From JACVRM01 sp963755085 (GTDB lineage: Bacteria; Actinomycetota; Thermoleophilia; Gaiellales; Gaiellaceae), in assembly GCA_963755085.1 (NCBI GenBank), contig CAVWIN010000005.1:211629-275628 (forward strand): 64,000 nt of DNA, given 5' to 3'. The notes under the pieces are model-generated. The model had not been told where the DNA came from. It saw only the letters and a program-made list of their open reading frames with translations, and made no database searches. The position numbers and the translations under genes were made by a program. Shown piece by piece: positions 42,083-51,185 of the stretch. Position 1 is the stretch's first letter; each line of letters opens with the position of its first letter.

Positions 42083-43234
42083 TCAGGAGCAGGTGAGATG
42101 GAAGCGGTCGCGCACGCTGCCGTCGACCGTCTCGTAGCGGAAGCGCGCCTCGCGACCGGCGACGTCCACGCGCAGGGCGCCGAAGCGGCCCTGGACAATG
42201 CGCGCGGACGGGATCGTCAACTTGCGGGCGTCGTAATCGAGCGAAGCTCCACCGGTCCCGACCGCCACATACACGACCCCGCGGTGCCCGCGGCTTCGGG
42301 CGTAGGCGTGCAGGTGGCCGACGAACACGACCTGGACGCCGTCCTTCTGCACCAGCGGCACGAGGTTGCGGCGTAGGCCTGGGCTGATGCTCCTCCCGCG
42401 CGGCTCCCAGGGCGGGTGGTGCCAGGCGGCGAAGCGGAAGCACGAGCGGCGCGCCAACGCGCGACGGGCGAAACGCAGCTGCGGCGAGCCGGGAGCGACG
42501 GGCGTGTCGGAGTCCAGTACGACGACGGCGGCATTGCCCCAGGTGAAGCGATACCAGCGCTCCTTGCCGAGGGAGTGGAACGCCTCGAGCTCGGGCTTCC
42601 CGTCGTCCGCCTTCACGTCGTGGTTGCCCAGCGCCGGAAACCAGGCCGACTCGCGCATCACCGCCGCGTACGGTTGGAAGATGTCGCGATCGAGCACCTC
42701 CTTCGAGCCCATGGGGTAGGCGTTGTCGCCGACCGTGAGCACAAAGTCGGGGTGCCACGACTCGATCAGGGAGGCGACAGCCGTCTCGTCGCTCGTTCCG
42801 CTGCCGAAGTCGCCCACGACCGCGAAGGTGAAGCTGGAAGCCCCGACCGGCGCGGCGCGGAATGTGCCGGTGGCGAGCGCGCCGGAATCCCCTTCGACCG
42901 TGTACTCGTAGCGCTTTCCCGGCGTCAGGCGGGTCAGCCTGGCCACATGACTGACGCCCATCCCGGCGTCGATGCGGGCTCCGCTCTGCATGAGCACGGA
43001 GTCGTGGTCTCGCGCCGAGGTACGGAACGAGATGATGGCGCTGCGCTGCGTGACGCTCTCCGCCACTGGGCCACGAGTCAGCGTGACGGCGGCGACGGCC
43101 TCGGCGATCACAATCGCACCTTCACCCGGGCATCGTTGCGGCGGCGCGGCAGCCGAGGCCGGCCGGCCCCAGGCGTGAGCGAACACCGTGTCGCCGCCAC
43201 GTAAATCCGGGAGCCTCCGCCGTAGCTCGCTCAC
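42083..43234 (-). CDS. Purple-acid-phosphatase-like metallophosphoesterase
   Basis: 383 residues. An N-terminal fibronectin-III-like domain (VAAVTLTRGPVAESVTQRSA..RYEYTVEGDSG) precedes a calcineurin-like phosphoesterase with all five metal blocks: GDFG, GDNAYP, GNHD, a conserved WHHPPW, and GHLHAY. Such proteins hydrolyse phosphomonoesters and are often exported, but no clear signal peptide is present at the chosen start. 97 nt separate it from the next minus-strand gene. Confidence 0.88.
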   Translation of the reverse strand: MSELRRRLPDLRGGDTVFAHAWGRPASAAAPPQRCPGEGAIVIAEAVAAVTLTRGPVAESVTQRSAIISFRTSARDHDSVLMQSGARIDAGMGVSHVARLTRLTPGKRYEYTVEGDSGALATGTFRAAPVGASSFTFAVVGDFGSGTSDETAVASLIESWHPDFVLTVGDNAYPMGSKEVLDRDIFQPYAAVMRESAWFPALGNHDVKADDGKPELEAFHSLGKERWYRFTWGNAAVVVLDSDTPVAPGSPQLRFARRALARRSCFRFAAWHHPPWEPRGRSISPGLRRNLVPLVQKDGVQVVFVGHLHAYARSRGHRGVVYVAVGTGGASLDYDARKLTIPSARIVQGRFGALRVDVAGREARFRYETVDGSVRDRFHLTCS

Positions 43235-43331
43235 CGCGAACCACGCGTGCTTTCAGGCTCGGTTGAGATTTCGCAAGGTGATCGCGCCGGCCCTCCCCCA
43301 CCGGAGGGCCGCGTAGCTCGCGCGCCCTCGG

Positions 43332-44126
43332 TCATCCCTCTGCCGGCCGCTCCGCCACGAGCGCGAACTTGCGAACGCGCCCCGCTGCGAGCCATTCGGT
43401 CCACAGCCGGTGGCCGGCCAGGAGGTCTTCCAGCGCCCGGCGTCCGATCCCAGAAGCGATCGCCGTCGAGTCGGCGGCGTAGGCGTCGGTCAGCGAGGCG
43501 GCCACCTCGCGGTGCGACTCGCTCCAGTTCTCTTCCCAGCGAACCGCGAGACCGGCCTGCGCGAGCAGCGTGTGCATCTCGTCGAGCGGCGTCAGCCAGA
43601 CTGTGTCGGCGGCGGGCATGCGCGCCCGCTCCGACTCGGTCAGCGGCACGCCCTCCTCCAGCGTGAACGCGAACCGCCCGCCCGCGGGGAGCGCGCGCGC
43701 GACCTCCTCGAGAAGCGCCTCCTTGTCGCGGAAGGCGAGCATCGTCTCGAGCAGGAGCACCACCTCGAACGTGCCCGGCGGGAGCGGCGGCACCTCCCCG
43801 ACCTCGAAGCGGCAGGGTAGGCCGCGGGCGCGTTCTGCAGCAATGGCGACGGCGCTCTCGCTCGAGTCCACGCCGAGGTAGACGCAGCCGAGCTCGCGCG
43901 TGACAAACCGACCGGGCCCGGCAACTCCGCAACACAGGTCGAGAACGGAGACGCCCGGACCGATGCCCGCCCGCTCCGCGAGCGCCAGGATCTCGGACGC
44001 GCGCACGAAGCTCTCCTGCTCGACGTACTCGGCCGCGCCGAAAGCCACCTGTTGGGCTCGCCACAGGGCGTCGGCGGTCGAGCGGCGCTCGTCCTGCCTC
44101 ACAGCCCTCGTCGCAAACTGATGCAT
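43332..44126 (-). CDS. Class I SAM-dependent methyltransferase
   Basis: 264 residues from ATG 44126 (a longer frame to 44540 is antisense to the next gene). Motif I VSVLDLCCGVAGPGRFVTRE and the acidic loop LGVDSSESAVAIAAERARG; later TFEVVLLLETMLAFRDKEAL and PAGGRFAFTLEEGVPLTESE. It is divergent from the CDP-alcohol phosphatidyltransferase fusion gene with 1 nt between the annotated starts, so they share a promoter region and one start may be further inside. Possible member of the neighbouring pterin/lipid-like cluster. Confidence 0.85.
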   Translation of the reverse strand: MHQFATRAVRQDERRSTADALWRAQQVAFGAAEYVEQESFVRASEILALAERAGIGPGVSVLDLCCGVAGPGRFVTRELGCVYLGVDSSESAVAIAAERARGLPCRFEVGEVPPLPPGTFEVVLLLETMLAFRDKEALLEEVARALPAGGRFAFTLEEGVPLTESERARMPAADTVWLTPLDEMHTLLAQAGLAVRWEENWSESHREVAASLTDAYAADSTAIASGIGRRALEDLLAGHRLWTEWLAAGRVRKFALVAERPAEG

Positions 44127-44127
44127 C

Positions 44128-46506
44128 GTGGGCACCGTAGTGCCCTCCGGATGCTCGAGCGCGGAGCAAACCTGCGGGCGCGGCCGGAGCCCGCTGGCCG
44201 GTCTCGGCAACCAGCTCGGCCCCCTGGCCGGGCTCGGCGGCACACTCCTGCTCCTGACCGTGCTTGCGCGGACGGTCGGTCTCGGCCGTGCCGGCTGGCT
44301 CATCGGTCTCGCCAGCGGGCTGACGCTGAACGTGGCGCTCGCGCGTGCTCTTCGGCGGGATCCGTCAGCGAGGCTCGGCCCAGCCGGCTGGGTGACGCTG
44401 ATCCGCGCGACCCTCGCGGTGGGCGTCGCCGCTCTTACCGCCAACTCGTTCGAGCGCGGCCTGGCGACTGCGACACTCGTGACGCTCGCGTCAGTCGCGC
44501 TCGCACTCGACTTCGCCGACGGCTGGATCGCGCGGCGCACGGCGACGGAGTCTGCCCTCGGCGCCAGGATGGACGGCGAGGTCGACGCGTTCCTGATCCT
44601 TGCGCTCAGCGTGGAGGTCGCCCCGTCGGCGGGAGCCTGGGTACTTGCGATCGGGCTGGCGCGCTACGCGTTCCTCGCGGCGGGATGGGCGCTTCCGTGG
44701 ATGCGAGCGCCGCTGCCGCGGCGCGACTGGCGCAGGACGGTCACGGCGTCGCAGGGAGTCGCACTCGTGATCGCGGCCGCGGAAATCGTGCCATCGGCCG
44801 TGAGTCGCGTCCTCCTGGCCGTCGCCCTCGCCATGCTCGCCGAGTCGTTCGGCCGCGACGTCTGGTGGCTGTGGCGGCACCGCCACGCCGCGCCCGCTCG
44901 TGTCGCCGCGGCTCGCACCCGGCATCCCGCCGTAACCGCCGTACTCACACTGCTCGCCCTGGCGGTCGTCTGGGCCGCCCTGGTGGCTCCGATCCGGCCG
45001 TGGCTTCTCACCCCGGGCGCCTTCGTGCGGCTCCCGCTGGAGGGGCTCGTCCTCGTCGGCCTGGCCGTAGCCTTGCCGACCCGCGCGCGGCGCGTCGTGC
45101 CGTGGCTGGTCGGGCCGGCGCTCGGTGTGCTCGTCCTGATCAAGCTCCTCGACCTCGGCTTCTTCACCGCCTTCGACAGGCCGTTCAACCCGGTCGAGGA
45201 CTGGACCTACCTCTCCATCGGCGTCGGAACGGTGCGTGACACCTTCGGCAGCAGAGACGCCGATCTCGCCGTCGCAGCCGCCGTCGCAATCGTCCTCGCG
45301 GCGCTCGTCATCCCCGTGCTGGCCGTGGGCCAGCTGACCCGTGTCGCGGCCCGTGACCGCGGACGCTCGCTGCGCGCGGTCGGCGTGCTCACCGCCGTCT
45401 GGGCGCTCTGCTGGGTGTTCGGCGTCCAGGTCTCCGGCGGCGGGATCGCGTCGACGAGCGCGGCGCGTCTTGCCGTCAACGAGGTGCACGCCGTGCAAGC
45501 CGACCTCCGCGACCAGGCGCGCTTCCGGGCTCTGATCGAGCGCAAGGATCCGTACCGCGACACACCTCCGAACGGGCTCCTCAAAGGTTTGCGCGGCAAG
45601 GACGTCCTGCTCGTGTTCGTCGAGAGCTACGGCGAGATGGCGGTCCAGGGAACGTCCTTCTCGCCGGCCATCGACGACGTCATCAACACCGGTACCCAAC
45701 AGCTCCAGGCCGACGGCTTCTCGTCACGGAGCGGCTGGCTCACCTCGTCCACCTTCGGCGGAGGCAGCTGGCTCGCGCACGCCACGCTGCAGTCAGGGAT
45801 CTGGGTGAACAGTCCGGCGCGCTACTCCGAGCTGATCGCCAGCAAACGCTTGACGCTCACAACTGCGTTCCGGCGCGCCGGATGGAGAACGGTCGCCGAC
45901 GTGCCGGCAACCCATGGATCCTGGCCGGAGGGGCACGCCTTCTACCATTACGAGCAAGTCTGGGACCGCGTGAACCTCGGGTATCACGGCCCAAGCTTCG
46001 GCTTCTCCCCTATGCCGGACCAGTACGCGCTCCGCGCGCTGCAGCGGCTCGAGCTGGCGAAGCAGCACCGCCGTCCCGTCTTCTCGGAGATCGACCTGAC
46101 GTCGAGCCACACGCCCTGGACGCGCGTTCCTCCGATGATCGCCTGGAGCCGGCTGGGCAACGGCTCGATCTTCAACCGGCTTCCTATCGACCGAGCCGGC
46201 CTGACCGACACCCAGCAGGGCTATGCAACGTCGATCCAGTACGCGCTACGTGCCCTGTACGCGTTCGTCGAGCGCTACGGCACGAGGAACACCGTGCTCA
46301 TCGTCCTGGGCGACCACCAGCCCTCGAGAGTGCTCGAGCAACCTCCCGGCCACGACGTGCCAATCACGATCATTGCCCACGACCCGAACGTCATCAGCCG
46401 GCTCACCACCTGGGGATGGACGAGCGGGATGCTGCCGGACTCGACGGCGCCGGTCTGGCCTATGAGCGCCTTCCGGAATCGCTTCCTCGACGCGTTCAAC
46501 CACTGA
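44128..46506 (+). CDS. Fusion: CDP-alcohol phosphatidyltransferase + alkaline-phosphatase/LTA-synthase-like domain
   Basis: 792 residues. The N-terminal membrane domain (about 45-250) has the full CDP-OH-PT signature DGx2ARx8Gx3Dx3D (DFADGWIARR then LGARMDGEVD), which links an alcohol to a CDP-activated lipid. Further helices (about 270-440) lead to an extracytoplasmic domain of the sulfatase/LtaS superfamily: DVLLVFVESYGEMAVQG, STFGGGSWLAHATLQSG, EIDLTSSHTPWTR and IVLGDHQPSR, the metal-ligand and nucleophile regions expected there. LtaS-like enzymes transfer or hydrolyse phosphoglycerol groups on the outer face. The fusion would couple lipid headgroup synthesis with headgroup transfer or removal. 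GTG 44140 is an alternative start. It converges with ribA 40 nt away. Confidence 0.88.
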   Translation: MGTVVPSGCSSAEQTCGRGRSPLAGLGNQLGPLAGLGGTLLLLTVLARTVGLGRAGWLIGLASGLTLNVALARALRRDPSARLGPAGWVTLIRATLAVGVAALTANSFERGLATATLVTLASVALALDFADGWIARRTATESALGARMDGEVDAFLILALSVEVAPSAGAWVLAIGLARYAFLAAGWALPWMRAPLPRRDWRRTVTASQGVALVIAAAEIVPSAVSRVLLAVALAMLAESFGRDVWWLWRHRHAAPARVAAARTRHPAVTAVLTLLALAVVWAALVAPIRPWLLTPGAFVRLPLEGLVLVGLAVALPTRARRVVPWLVGPALGVLVLIKLLDLGFFTAFDRPFNPVEDWTYLSIGVGTVRDTFGSRDADLAVAAAVAIVLAALVIPVLAVGQLTRVAARDRGRSLRAVGVLTAVWALCWVFGVQVSGGGIASTSAARLAVNEVHAVQADLRDQARFRALIERKDPYRDTPPNGLLKGLRGKDVLLVFVESYGEMAVQGTSFSPAIDDVINTGTQQLQADGFSSRSGWLTSSTFGGGSWLAHATLQSGIWVNSPARYSELIASKRLTLTTAFRRAGWRTVADVPATHGSWPEGHAFYHYEQVWDRVNLGYHGPSFGFSPMPDQYALRALQRLELAKQHRRPVFSEIDLTSSHTPWTRVPPMIAWSRLGNGSIFNRLPIDRAGLTDTQQGYATSIQYALRALYAFVERYGTRNTVLIVLGDHQPSRVLEQPPGHDVPITIIAHDPNVISRLTTWGWTSGMLPDSTAPVWPMSAFRNRFLDAFNH

Positions 46507-46524
46507 CACAGCGGCCCCGAGACG

Positions 46525-46542
46525 CGCGGCGTTCGAGCCGCG
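46525..46542. terminator. Hairpin in the convergent gap
   Basis: CGCGGC-gttcga-GCCGCG lies in the 40 nt between the convergent stops at 46506 and 46547. A short bidirectional terminator is plausible. Confidence 0.4.
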
Positions 46543-46546
46543 TTAT

Positions 46547-47263
46547 CTACGGCAGGGCAGCCGCGCCGGATTCCGCCGAGCGAGCGTCGCTTGAAGGCGA
46601 CCTGAGCACGCTCGGAAGCTCGAGCGTGTGCCGGCCCCGGCGCGCCTTCGTCTCGAGGTAGCGGTGGTTCGCGGCAGACACGTACACACCGGTCGGCACC
46701 TGCTTGACTACGGTCACGCCGTAGTAGCGGAGCTGCCGGGCCTTGTCGGGGTTGTTGCTGAGGAGTGCGACCCGGGACACGCCAAGCGCGTGCAGCATCT
46801 GCGATGCTGCGGCGTAACTGCGCTCGTCCTCGGCGTGGCCCAGCGCGAGGTTCGCGTCGTAGGTGTCGATCCCGGCGTCCTGCAGCGCGTACGCCTCGAG
46901 CTTCGAGTAGAGCCCAATGCCGCGGCCCTCCTGCCGCAGGTAAAGGAGGTAGCCGCCGGCCTCGGCGATGCGCTCGACGGCCTCCTGCAGCTGCGGTCCG
47001 CAGTCACACCGCTGGCTCCCGAATACGTCGCCGGTGAGGCACTCGCTATGGGGGCGGACCAGCGGCACGCGGCGGTCGTCCGCGGAATGCGGGGACGTGC
47101 GATCGCCGAGCGCGAACGCGACGTGCTCCCGGCCGTCGACGAGCCCGTCGAAGCTGAACACCCGAGCGTCGGCCGTGTACCCGTCGGCGAACCGCAGGGG
47201 CAGCTCGACCTGGGTGCGGATCGTGGCGGCGAGGAGTGGCATGGCTGTCGGCTTCTCGCTCAT
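46547..47263 (-). CDS. ribA: GTP cyclohydrolase II
   Basis: 238 residues. Converts GTP to the 2,5-diamino-6-ribosylamino-pyrimidinone phosphate. Zinc site CLTGDVFGSQRCDCGPQL, catalytic RQEGRGIGLYSKLEAYALQD, and the substrate loop DANLALGHAEDERSY are all present. There is no DHBP-synthase (RibB) partner domain and no riboflavin synthase genes nearby, so it is more likely a paralogue dedicated to this cluster than the housekeeping riboflavin enzyme. It begins with a 4-nt overlap with the RibD-type gene upstream. Confidence 0.9.
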   Translation of the reverse strand: MSEKPTAMPLLAATIRTQVELPLRFADGYTADARVFSFDGLVDGREHVAFALGDRTSPHSADDRRVPLVRPHSECLTGDVFGSQRCDCGPQLQEAVERIAEAGGYLLYLRQEGRGIGLYSKLEAYALQDAGIDTYDANLALGHAEDERSYAAASQMLHALGVSRVALLSNNPDKARQLRYYGVTVVKQVPTGVYVSAANHRYLETKARRGRHTLELPSVLRSPSSDARSAESGAAALP

Positions 47264-47949
47264 CGCTCCCGGAACCTCGACGAGAGGGCATAGCGCAGGA
47301 GAACCACGTCGCCGAGCTTCTGAACGTCGACGAGCTCCGCCCGGCGGGCGGGGTTCCAGGGGAAGATGCCGTCACGGACGAACCTGGGCGCCTCCGAGTC
47401 GCCCACGAAGAGTGGCGCGACGGTCAGCTGGAGCTCGTCGACGATGTCTTCCGTGAGGAACTGCGTGTGAACCGTGCCGCCGCCTTCGACCATCAACCGG
47501 CCGACGCCTCGCGCGGCGAGGTCGTTGCTCAGGGTTCGCATCTGAACGTTGTCGCCGGCGTCGACGACGGTCGCGACCGGCCCGAGCCGGTGGCGTGCGT
47601 CCGCCGCCCCGGGGCTCGCGCAGTACACGATTTTCTCGGCGTCACCGACGTTGAAGAAGTCGGCACGCGCGTCGAGCTCGGCGCGTCGGGTCACCGTCAC
47701 CTTCACCGGGGATTCCGGGAGGCCGCGGGCGGCCCGCTTGTCGCGACGGGTCTGCGACCGCACGAGGAGGCGGGGGTTATCGATCCGTACCGTCTCGGCC
47801 CCGACGAGAATCGCGTCGCAGGAGGCGCGGACGGCGTCGACGCGGTCGAAGTCGGCGTCGTTGGACAGAAGCAGGCGTGAGGCGGCGTTGCCGATGTAGC
47901 CGTCGATCGACACGGAGCATGAGAGCAGCGTGTACGGGCGGTCATGCAT
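47260..47949 (-). CDS. RibD C-terminal-type pyrimidine/pterin reductase
   Basis: 229 residues: YTLLSCSVSIDGYIGNAASR, DRVDAVRASCDAILVGAETV, RIDNPRLLVR, GRLMVEGGGTVHTQFLTEDI, DELQLTVAPLFVGDSEAPRF. This is the NADPH-dependent reductase half of RibD (5-amino-6-ribosylaminouracil phosphate reductase) without the deaminase. Placed between GTP cyclohydrolase II and a flippase-like gene, it can act on the RibA product. Start ATG 47949; an 8-nt overlap with the gene upstream. Confidence 0.88.
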   Translation of the reverse strand: MHDRPYTLLSCSVSIDGYIGNAASRLLLSNDADFDRVDAVRASCDAILVGAETVRIDNPRLLVRSQTRRDKRAARGLPESPVKVTVTRRAELDARADFFNVGDAEKIVYCASPGAADARHRLGPVATVVDAGDNVQMRTLSNDLAARGVGRLMVEGGGTVHTQFLTEDIVDELQLTVAPLFVGDSEAPRFVRDGIFPWNPARRAELVDVQKLGDVVLLRYALSSRFRER

Positions 47950-48910
47950 CCGCGGCTCCTTCCGGCCGAAAGGCGACACGCCTGCGCGCCCGAGGCCTCG
48001 AGACACGCCGACGGCGAAGCCATTCCGCAACGAGCACGACCGCGCCGGGGAGGCTGGCGGCGAGCACCATGACGCCGTAGGCGACGGCGGCCGCGGCGCC
48101 ACGGTTCGCGCCGAGGCCGGCCGCGGCGAACACCCATGCGGTCACTCCCTCACGCGGCCCCCAGCCGCCGATGTTCGGCAGGGCCATCCCCAGCAACGCG
48201 AGCAGGGCCAGCGGCAGGAGCCGTGAGATCGGGGCGGTTACGCCCACCGTCCGCGCGGCGATCAGGAACGTGACCGCGTGGCCGAGGACGACCAGGGCCG
48301 AGGCGAGCACGACCGCGGGGAACGCGTTCCGGCGCAGCAGTCCGCTGCGGATGTCGGTCACGACTGCGTTCCGTATCCGCGTCCAGCGGGATCGCGCGCC
48401 TCCCTTGAGCACCCGGCCCGCAAGCACGACCCCGAGGGCACCCGCGACCGCTGCGCCCGCAGCGATCGGCATGGACGAGCGCACGGGCGACGGCAACACC
48501 AGGAGGACGGAGATCGTCAGGCCGGCCTGTACGGCCTGCCCGGCAGCGCGCTCCCAGACGACTGCCCTCAGGGCACGGCCGACGTCGTGCACCTCACGGC
48601 CGTGACTGACGCCGCGGTGGACGTCGCCCGCGACGCCGCTCGGGAGCGTCAGGTTGAGGAACAGTGCCCGGTAGTAGGCGGCGACAGCGGCCGGTAGGGA
48701 CAGGCGGACGCCGAGGCCGCGGGCGACGATCGTCCACCGCCACGCAGAGCAGAGGGTCGTGACGAGCACGACGGCCGCGGCCGCCAGAACAGCGCGGCCG
48801 TCGACTGCCTCTAGGCCGGCGAGGAAGGGACCGGTGCCGAGACGCCAGATCACGACCGCGAGCGCCACCATCGCGACCGCTGGACTCGCCCACCGGCGGA
48901 CGCCTCTCAC
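47942..48910 (-). CDS. Lysylphosphatidylglycerol-synthase/UPF0104-like membrane protein
   Basis: 322 residues with about eight membrane helices and the UPF0104 (AglD/MprF flippase-like) conserved blocks: SAWRWTIVARGLGVRLSLPA, YYRALFLNLTLPSGVAGDVH, AVVWERAAGQAVQ and ALPNIGGWGPREGVTAWVFA. Proteins of this type are thought to move lipid-linked molecules across the membrane. GTG 48910 overlaps the preceding stop by GTGA. In this cluster it is the natural candidate for translocating the product. Confidence 0.85.
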   Translation of the reverse strand: MRGVRRWASPAVAMVALAVVIWRLGTGPFLAGLEAVDGRAVLAAAAVVLVTTLCSAWRWTIVARGLGVRLSLPAAVAAYYRALFLNLTLPSGVAGDVHRGVSHGREVHDVGRALRAVVWERAAGQAVQAGLTISVLLVLPSPVRSSMPIAAGAAVAGALGVVLAGRVLKGGARSRWTRIRNAVVTDIRSGLLRRNAFPAVVLASALVVLGHAVTFLIAARTVGVTAPISRLLPLALLALLGMALPNIGGWGPREGVTAWVFAAAGLGANRGAAAAVAYGVMVLAASLPGAVVLVAEWLRRRRVSRPRARRRVAFRPEGAADA

Positions 48911-49728
48911 GGCAACACCAGCAGGTCGGCGTGGCCAACAATGACGGCGAGGACGCCGGCTGCCGCCTCTCTCAGACGGCGGCGTCGATAAAGATCGGCC
49001 TCGGGCGCCAGCTCGGGCTCTTGCTCGCACGCCGCGTCCACCCAGCCGGTGAGCCACTCGACGGCAAGGTCGCTGTCCGCTGCGCCGAGACGCCACGGGC
49101 TCGGCCTGACGGCGACCTCGGCTCCCAGCCGGCGGAAACCTTCGACAGCGGCTTCCACCGCGTCCGGGCCGAGCAGGCGCCCGCGCGGCGTCAAGCGGCG
49201 CTGGTGCGCATCGAAGGCAGCCGCTATTCGGGCGTCGAGCGGATCCGCCGGGAGCAGCTGGACGAGACCGCTGACGGACAGAGCGAACAGCACCGGGCAC
49301 CCGGCGCCGGCGCAGGCGTAGATCAGCCGCGCCAACTCGTCCCGCGTCAGCAGGTCGAGCAGGGCCGAGGCGGTGACGAGCGTCGCGCCGGCGAAGTCGT
49401 CAGGGTGGAGCTGCGTGACGTCGGAGACTCGAGTCGCGACGGCGACTTCGGCCCCGTCGGCGGCCGGACCGGGCGCGTTGGCGGCGGCGATCGCCAGCAG
49501 GTCTGCGTCACGGTCGTGCAGGACCCAGCGCTGCGGCCCTGGCAGGAGCGGCGCGAGCCACCGTCCCATCGAGCCGCTGCCGCAGGCGAGATCGTGGATC
49601 GACCAGCGGCCCTCGACCGGAGCACAGCGACGGAGTTGGCCGACGAGCTCGCGCGCCCGCGCGGCCCCGTCCGCAGCTTCGCGCAGGTCGAGCCAGCTCG
49701 GGCTGACGCGGATCGCCTCGACGTTCAT
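48907..49728 (-). CDS. Class I SAM-dependent methyltransferase of the PTPS/ribA cluster
   Basis: 273 residues from ATG 49728. SAM motif I WSIHDLACGSGSMGRWLAPL, acidic loop WVLHDRDADLLAIAAAN, FAGATLVTASALLDLLTRDE and CPVLFALSVSGLVQL. The overlaps on both sides (ATGA with the glycosyltransferase, GTGA with the flippase-like gene) fix it in the operon. Substrate unknown. Confidence 0.85.
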   Translation of the reverse strand: MNVEAIRVSPSWLDLREAADGAARARELVGQLRRCAPVEGRWSIHDLACGSGSMGRWLAPLLPGPQRWVLHDRDADLLAIAAANAPGPAADGAEVAVATRVSDVTQLHPDDFAGATLVTASALLDLLTRDELARLIYACAGAGCPVLFALSVSGLVQLLPADPLDARIAAAFDAHQRRLTPRGRLLGPDAVEAAVEGFRRLGAEVAVRPSPWRLGAADSDLAVEWLTGWVDAACEQEPELAPEADLYRRRRLREAAAGVLAVIVGHADLLVLP

Positions 49729-50785
49729 CGCGCCGCCCCCTGGAGCACTTCGGCGACGGCTGAGGTGGTCGTCGACCAGTCCGCGAGCGACGTCCGCCGC
49801 TCGCGCGCAGCGACGCGCAATCGCCGGCGCAGGCCGGCATCCTCGAGCCAGGTTCGAAGAGCGTCGCGGAGCGCGGCCGGGTCTTCGGGGGGAACGAGCA
49901 GGCCCGGCCGGCGTTCCGTCCGCGCCGTGCCCCAGAGCCTCCGGCACGCCGCCGACCTCGGCGGCGACGACCGGCAGCCCGCGTGCGAGCGCTTCGGCAA
50001 TGACCATCCCGTACGTCTCCGCGCGCGACGGAAGGACCAGGACGTCCGCCGCCGCGTAGCTGCGGGCGAGATCGGCTTCTGCCTGCGGGCCCGAGAAGCG
50101 CACGCGGCTGTCCATGCCGCCGTCGAGGACGCGGCGGCGTAGGCGTTCCACGAAGTCCGGATCGCGTTCGAGGCTGCCGACGCACTGGCAATGCCAGCGA
50201 AAGCCGGTCAAAGGCGCAAGCGCGTCGAGGAGTACGTCGTGACCCTTGCCGGGGATCACCGCGGCGACCGAGAGCAGCGCCCCAGCGGTTTCCGTCCCCC
50301 GCGCGAGCTCGGCGGGATCGACTCCGGGCTCGGCGACGTGGACTTGGTCGCCCGGCAGGGAGTAGAGCTCCAAGAGCGCCCGCCGGCCCCAGGCGCTGGT
50401 CGTGACGACTGCCGCGGCAGCCCGAGAGGACTGCTCCTTCTCGCTCCCGGGCGCCGTCGTCCATAGCCCCATGACCCAGCGGCATGTGCACCAGCACGAC
50501 GAGCCGCAGGCGTCCCGCCTCCGACGTCAGCGCATCGGGCGCAGGCGAAGCAACGAGCCCGTCGAGCAGGACGACGGCGCGGTCGGGGATCCCGCGGAGG
50601 GCGGCCGCGAGGGTGCCGAGCGACTGCGCGTCGGGCCACGGCCACGATCCGGGAACTTCGTGGAGGTACACCGTCCAGCCCTCCGCGGCGAGGCCCCGAG
50701 CAATCCGGCGGTCGTAGGCGTTGCCTCCGCTCGGCCGGGCCGGGTCGTCGATGCCGGCGGGGACGACGAAGTGGACTGCGTTCAC
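49725..50785 (-). pseudogene. GT4-family glycosyltransferase, two frameshifts
   Basis: The N-terminal frame from GTG 50785: NAVHFVVPAGIDDPARPSGG, NAYDRRIARGLAAEGWTVYL, VVLLDGLVASPAPDAL, LVVLVHMPLGHGAMDDGARE. Near 50425 the match passes to another frame: AAAAVVTTSAWGRRALLELY, VIPGKGHDVLLDALAPLTGF, DVLVLPSRAETYGMVIAEAL, ARGLPVVAAEVGGVPEALGH. Near 49905, in a GGGCC run, it passes to a third: GLLVPPEDPAALRDALRTWL, stop at 49725. The conserved retaining-GT motif (ETYGMVIAEALARGLPVVA) is intact. Because both neighbours overlap it by 4 nt and are intact, sequencing indels are as likely as gene loss. Confidence 0.82.
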
Positions 50786-51180
50786 AGCGCACGCTCGTAG
50801 GACGCAGAGGCAACCGGCGACTCGTGCAGCGTGACGACGAGCCGGTCGAGCTTTCGGGCGGCGTCGCCGAACGCACCGGCGTGGGCGCGCTCTGCGAGCC
50901 GATCGCCGATCAGGCGCGCAAGGACCTCCGTCGTCGTGTTCACGCCGGCGAGGCTCGGCTCGTCGTCGAGGTTCCGGTAGTCGAGCTCCGCGAGCACGGC
51001 GCGCAGCTCCTCGCCCGCTCGGCCGATGTCGACGACGACGCCGTCGGGATCAAGCTCCGCACGCCTGAACGTCGCGTCGACGACGTACGTCGCGCCGTGG
51101 AGCCTCTGCGCGGGCCCGAAGGTCTCGCCTCGCAGACTGTGGGCGATCATCATGTGATCGCGGACCGTCACGCTGAACAC
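50782..51180 (-). CDS. 6-pyruvoyl-tetrahydropterin synthase/QueD-like protein
   Basis: 132 residues with the T-fold PTPS pattern: SVTVRDHMMIAHSLRGETFG, RLHGATYVVDATFRR, VVDIGRAGEELRAVLAELDY, RNLDDEPSLAGVNTTTEVLA, VTLHESPVASASYE. PTPS/QueD enzymes act on dihydroneopterin triphosphate. Here the usual zinc motif HGHxY is HGATY, so one metal His is missing, and no catalytic Cys precedes it. In a cluster with GTP cyclohydrolase II rather than I, the substrate may differ from normal pterin chemistry. Overlaps the glycosyltransferase start (GTGA). Confidence 0.85.
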   Translation of the reverse strand: MFSVTVRDHMMIAHSLRGETFGPAQRLHGATYVVDATFRRAELDPDGVVVDIGRAGEELRAVLAELDYRNLDDEPSLAGVNTTTEVLARLIGDRLAERAHAGAFGDAARKLDRLVVTLHESPVASASYERAL

Positions 51181-51185
51181 GCCGC

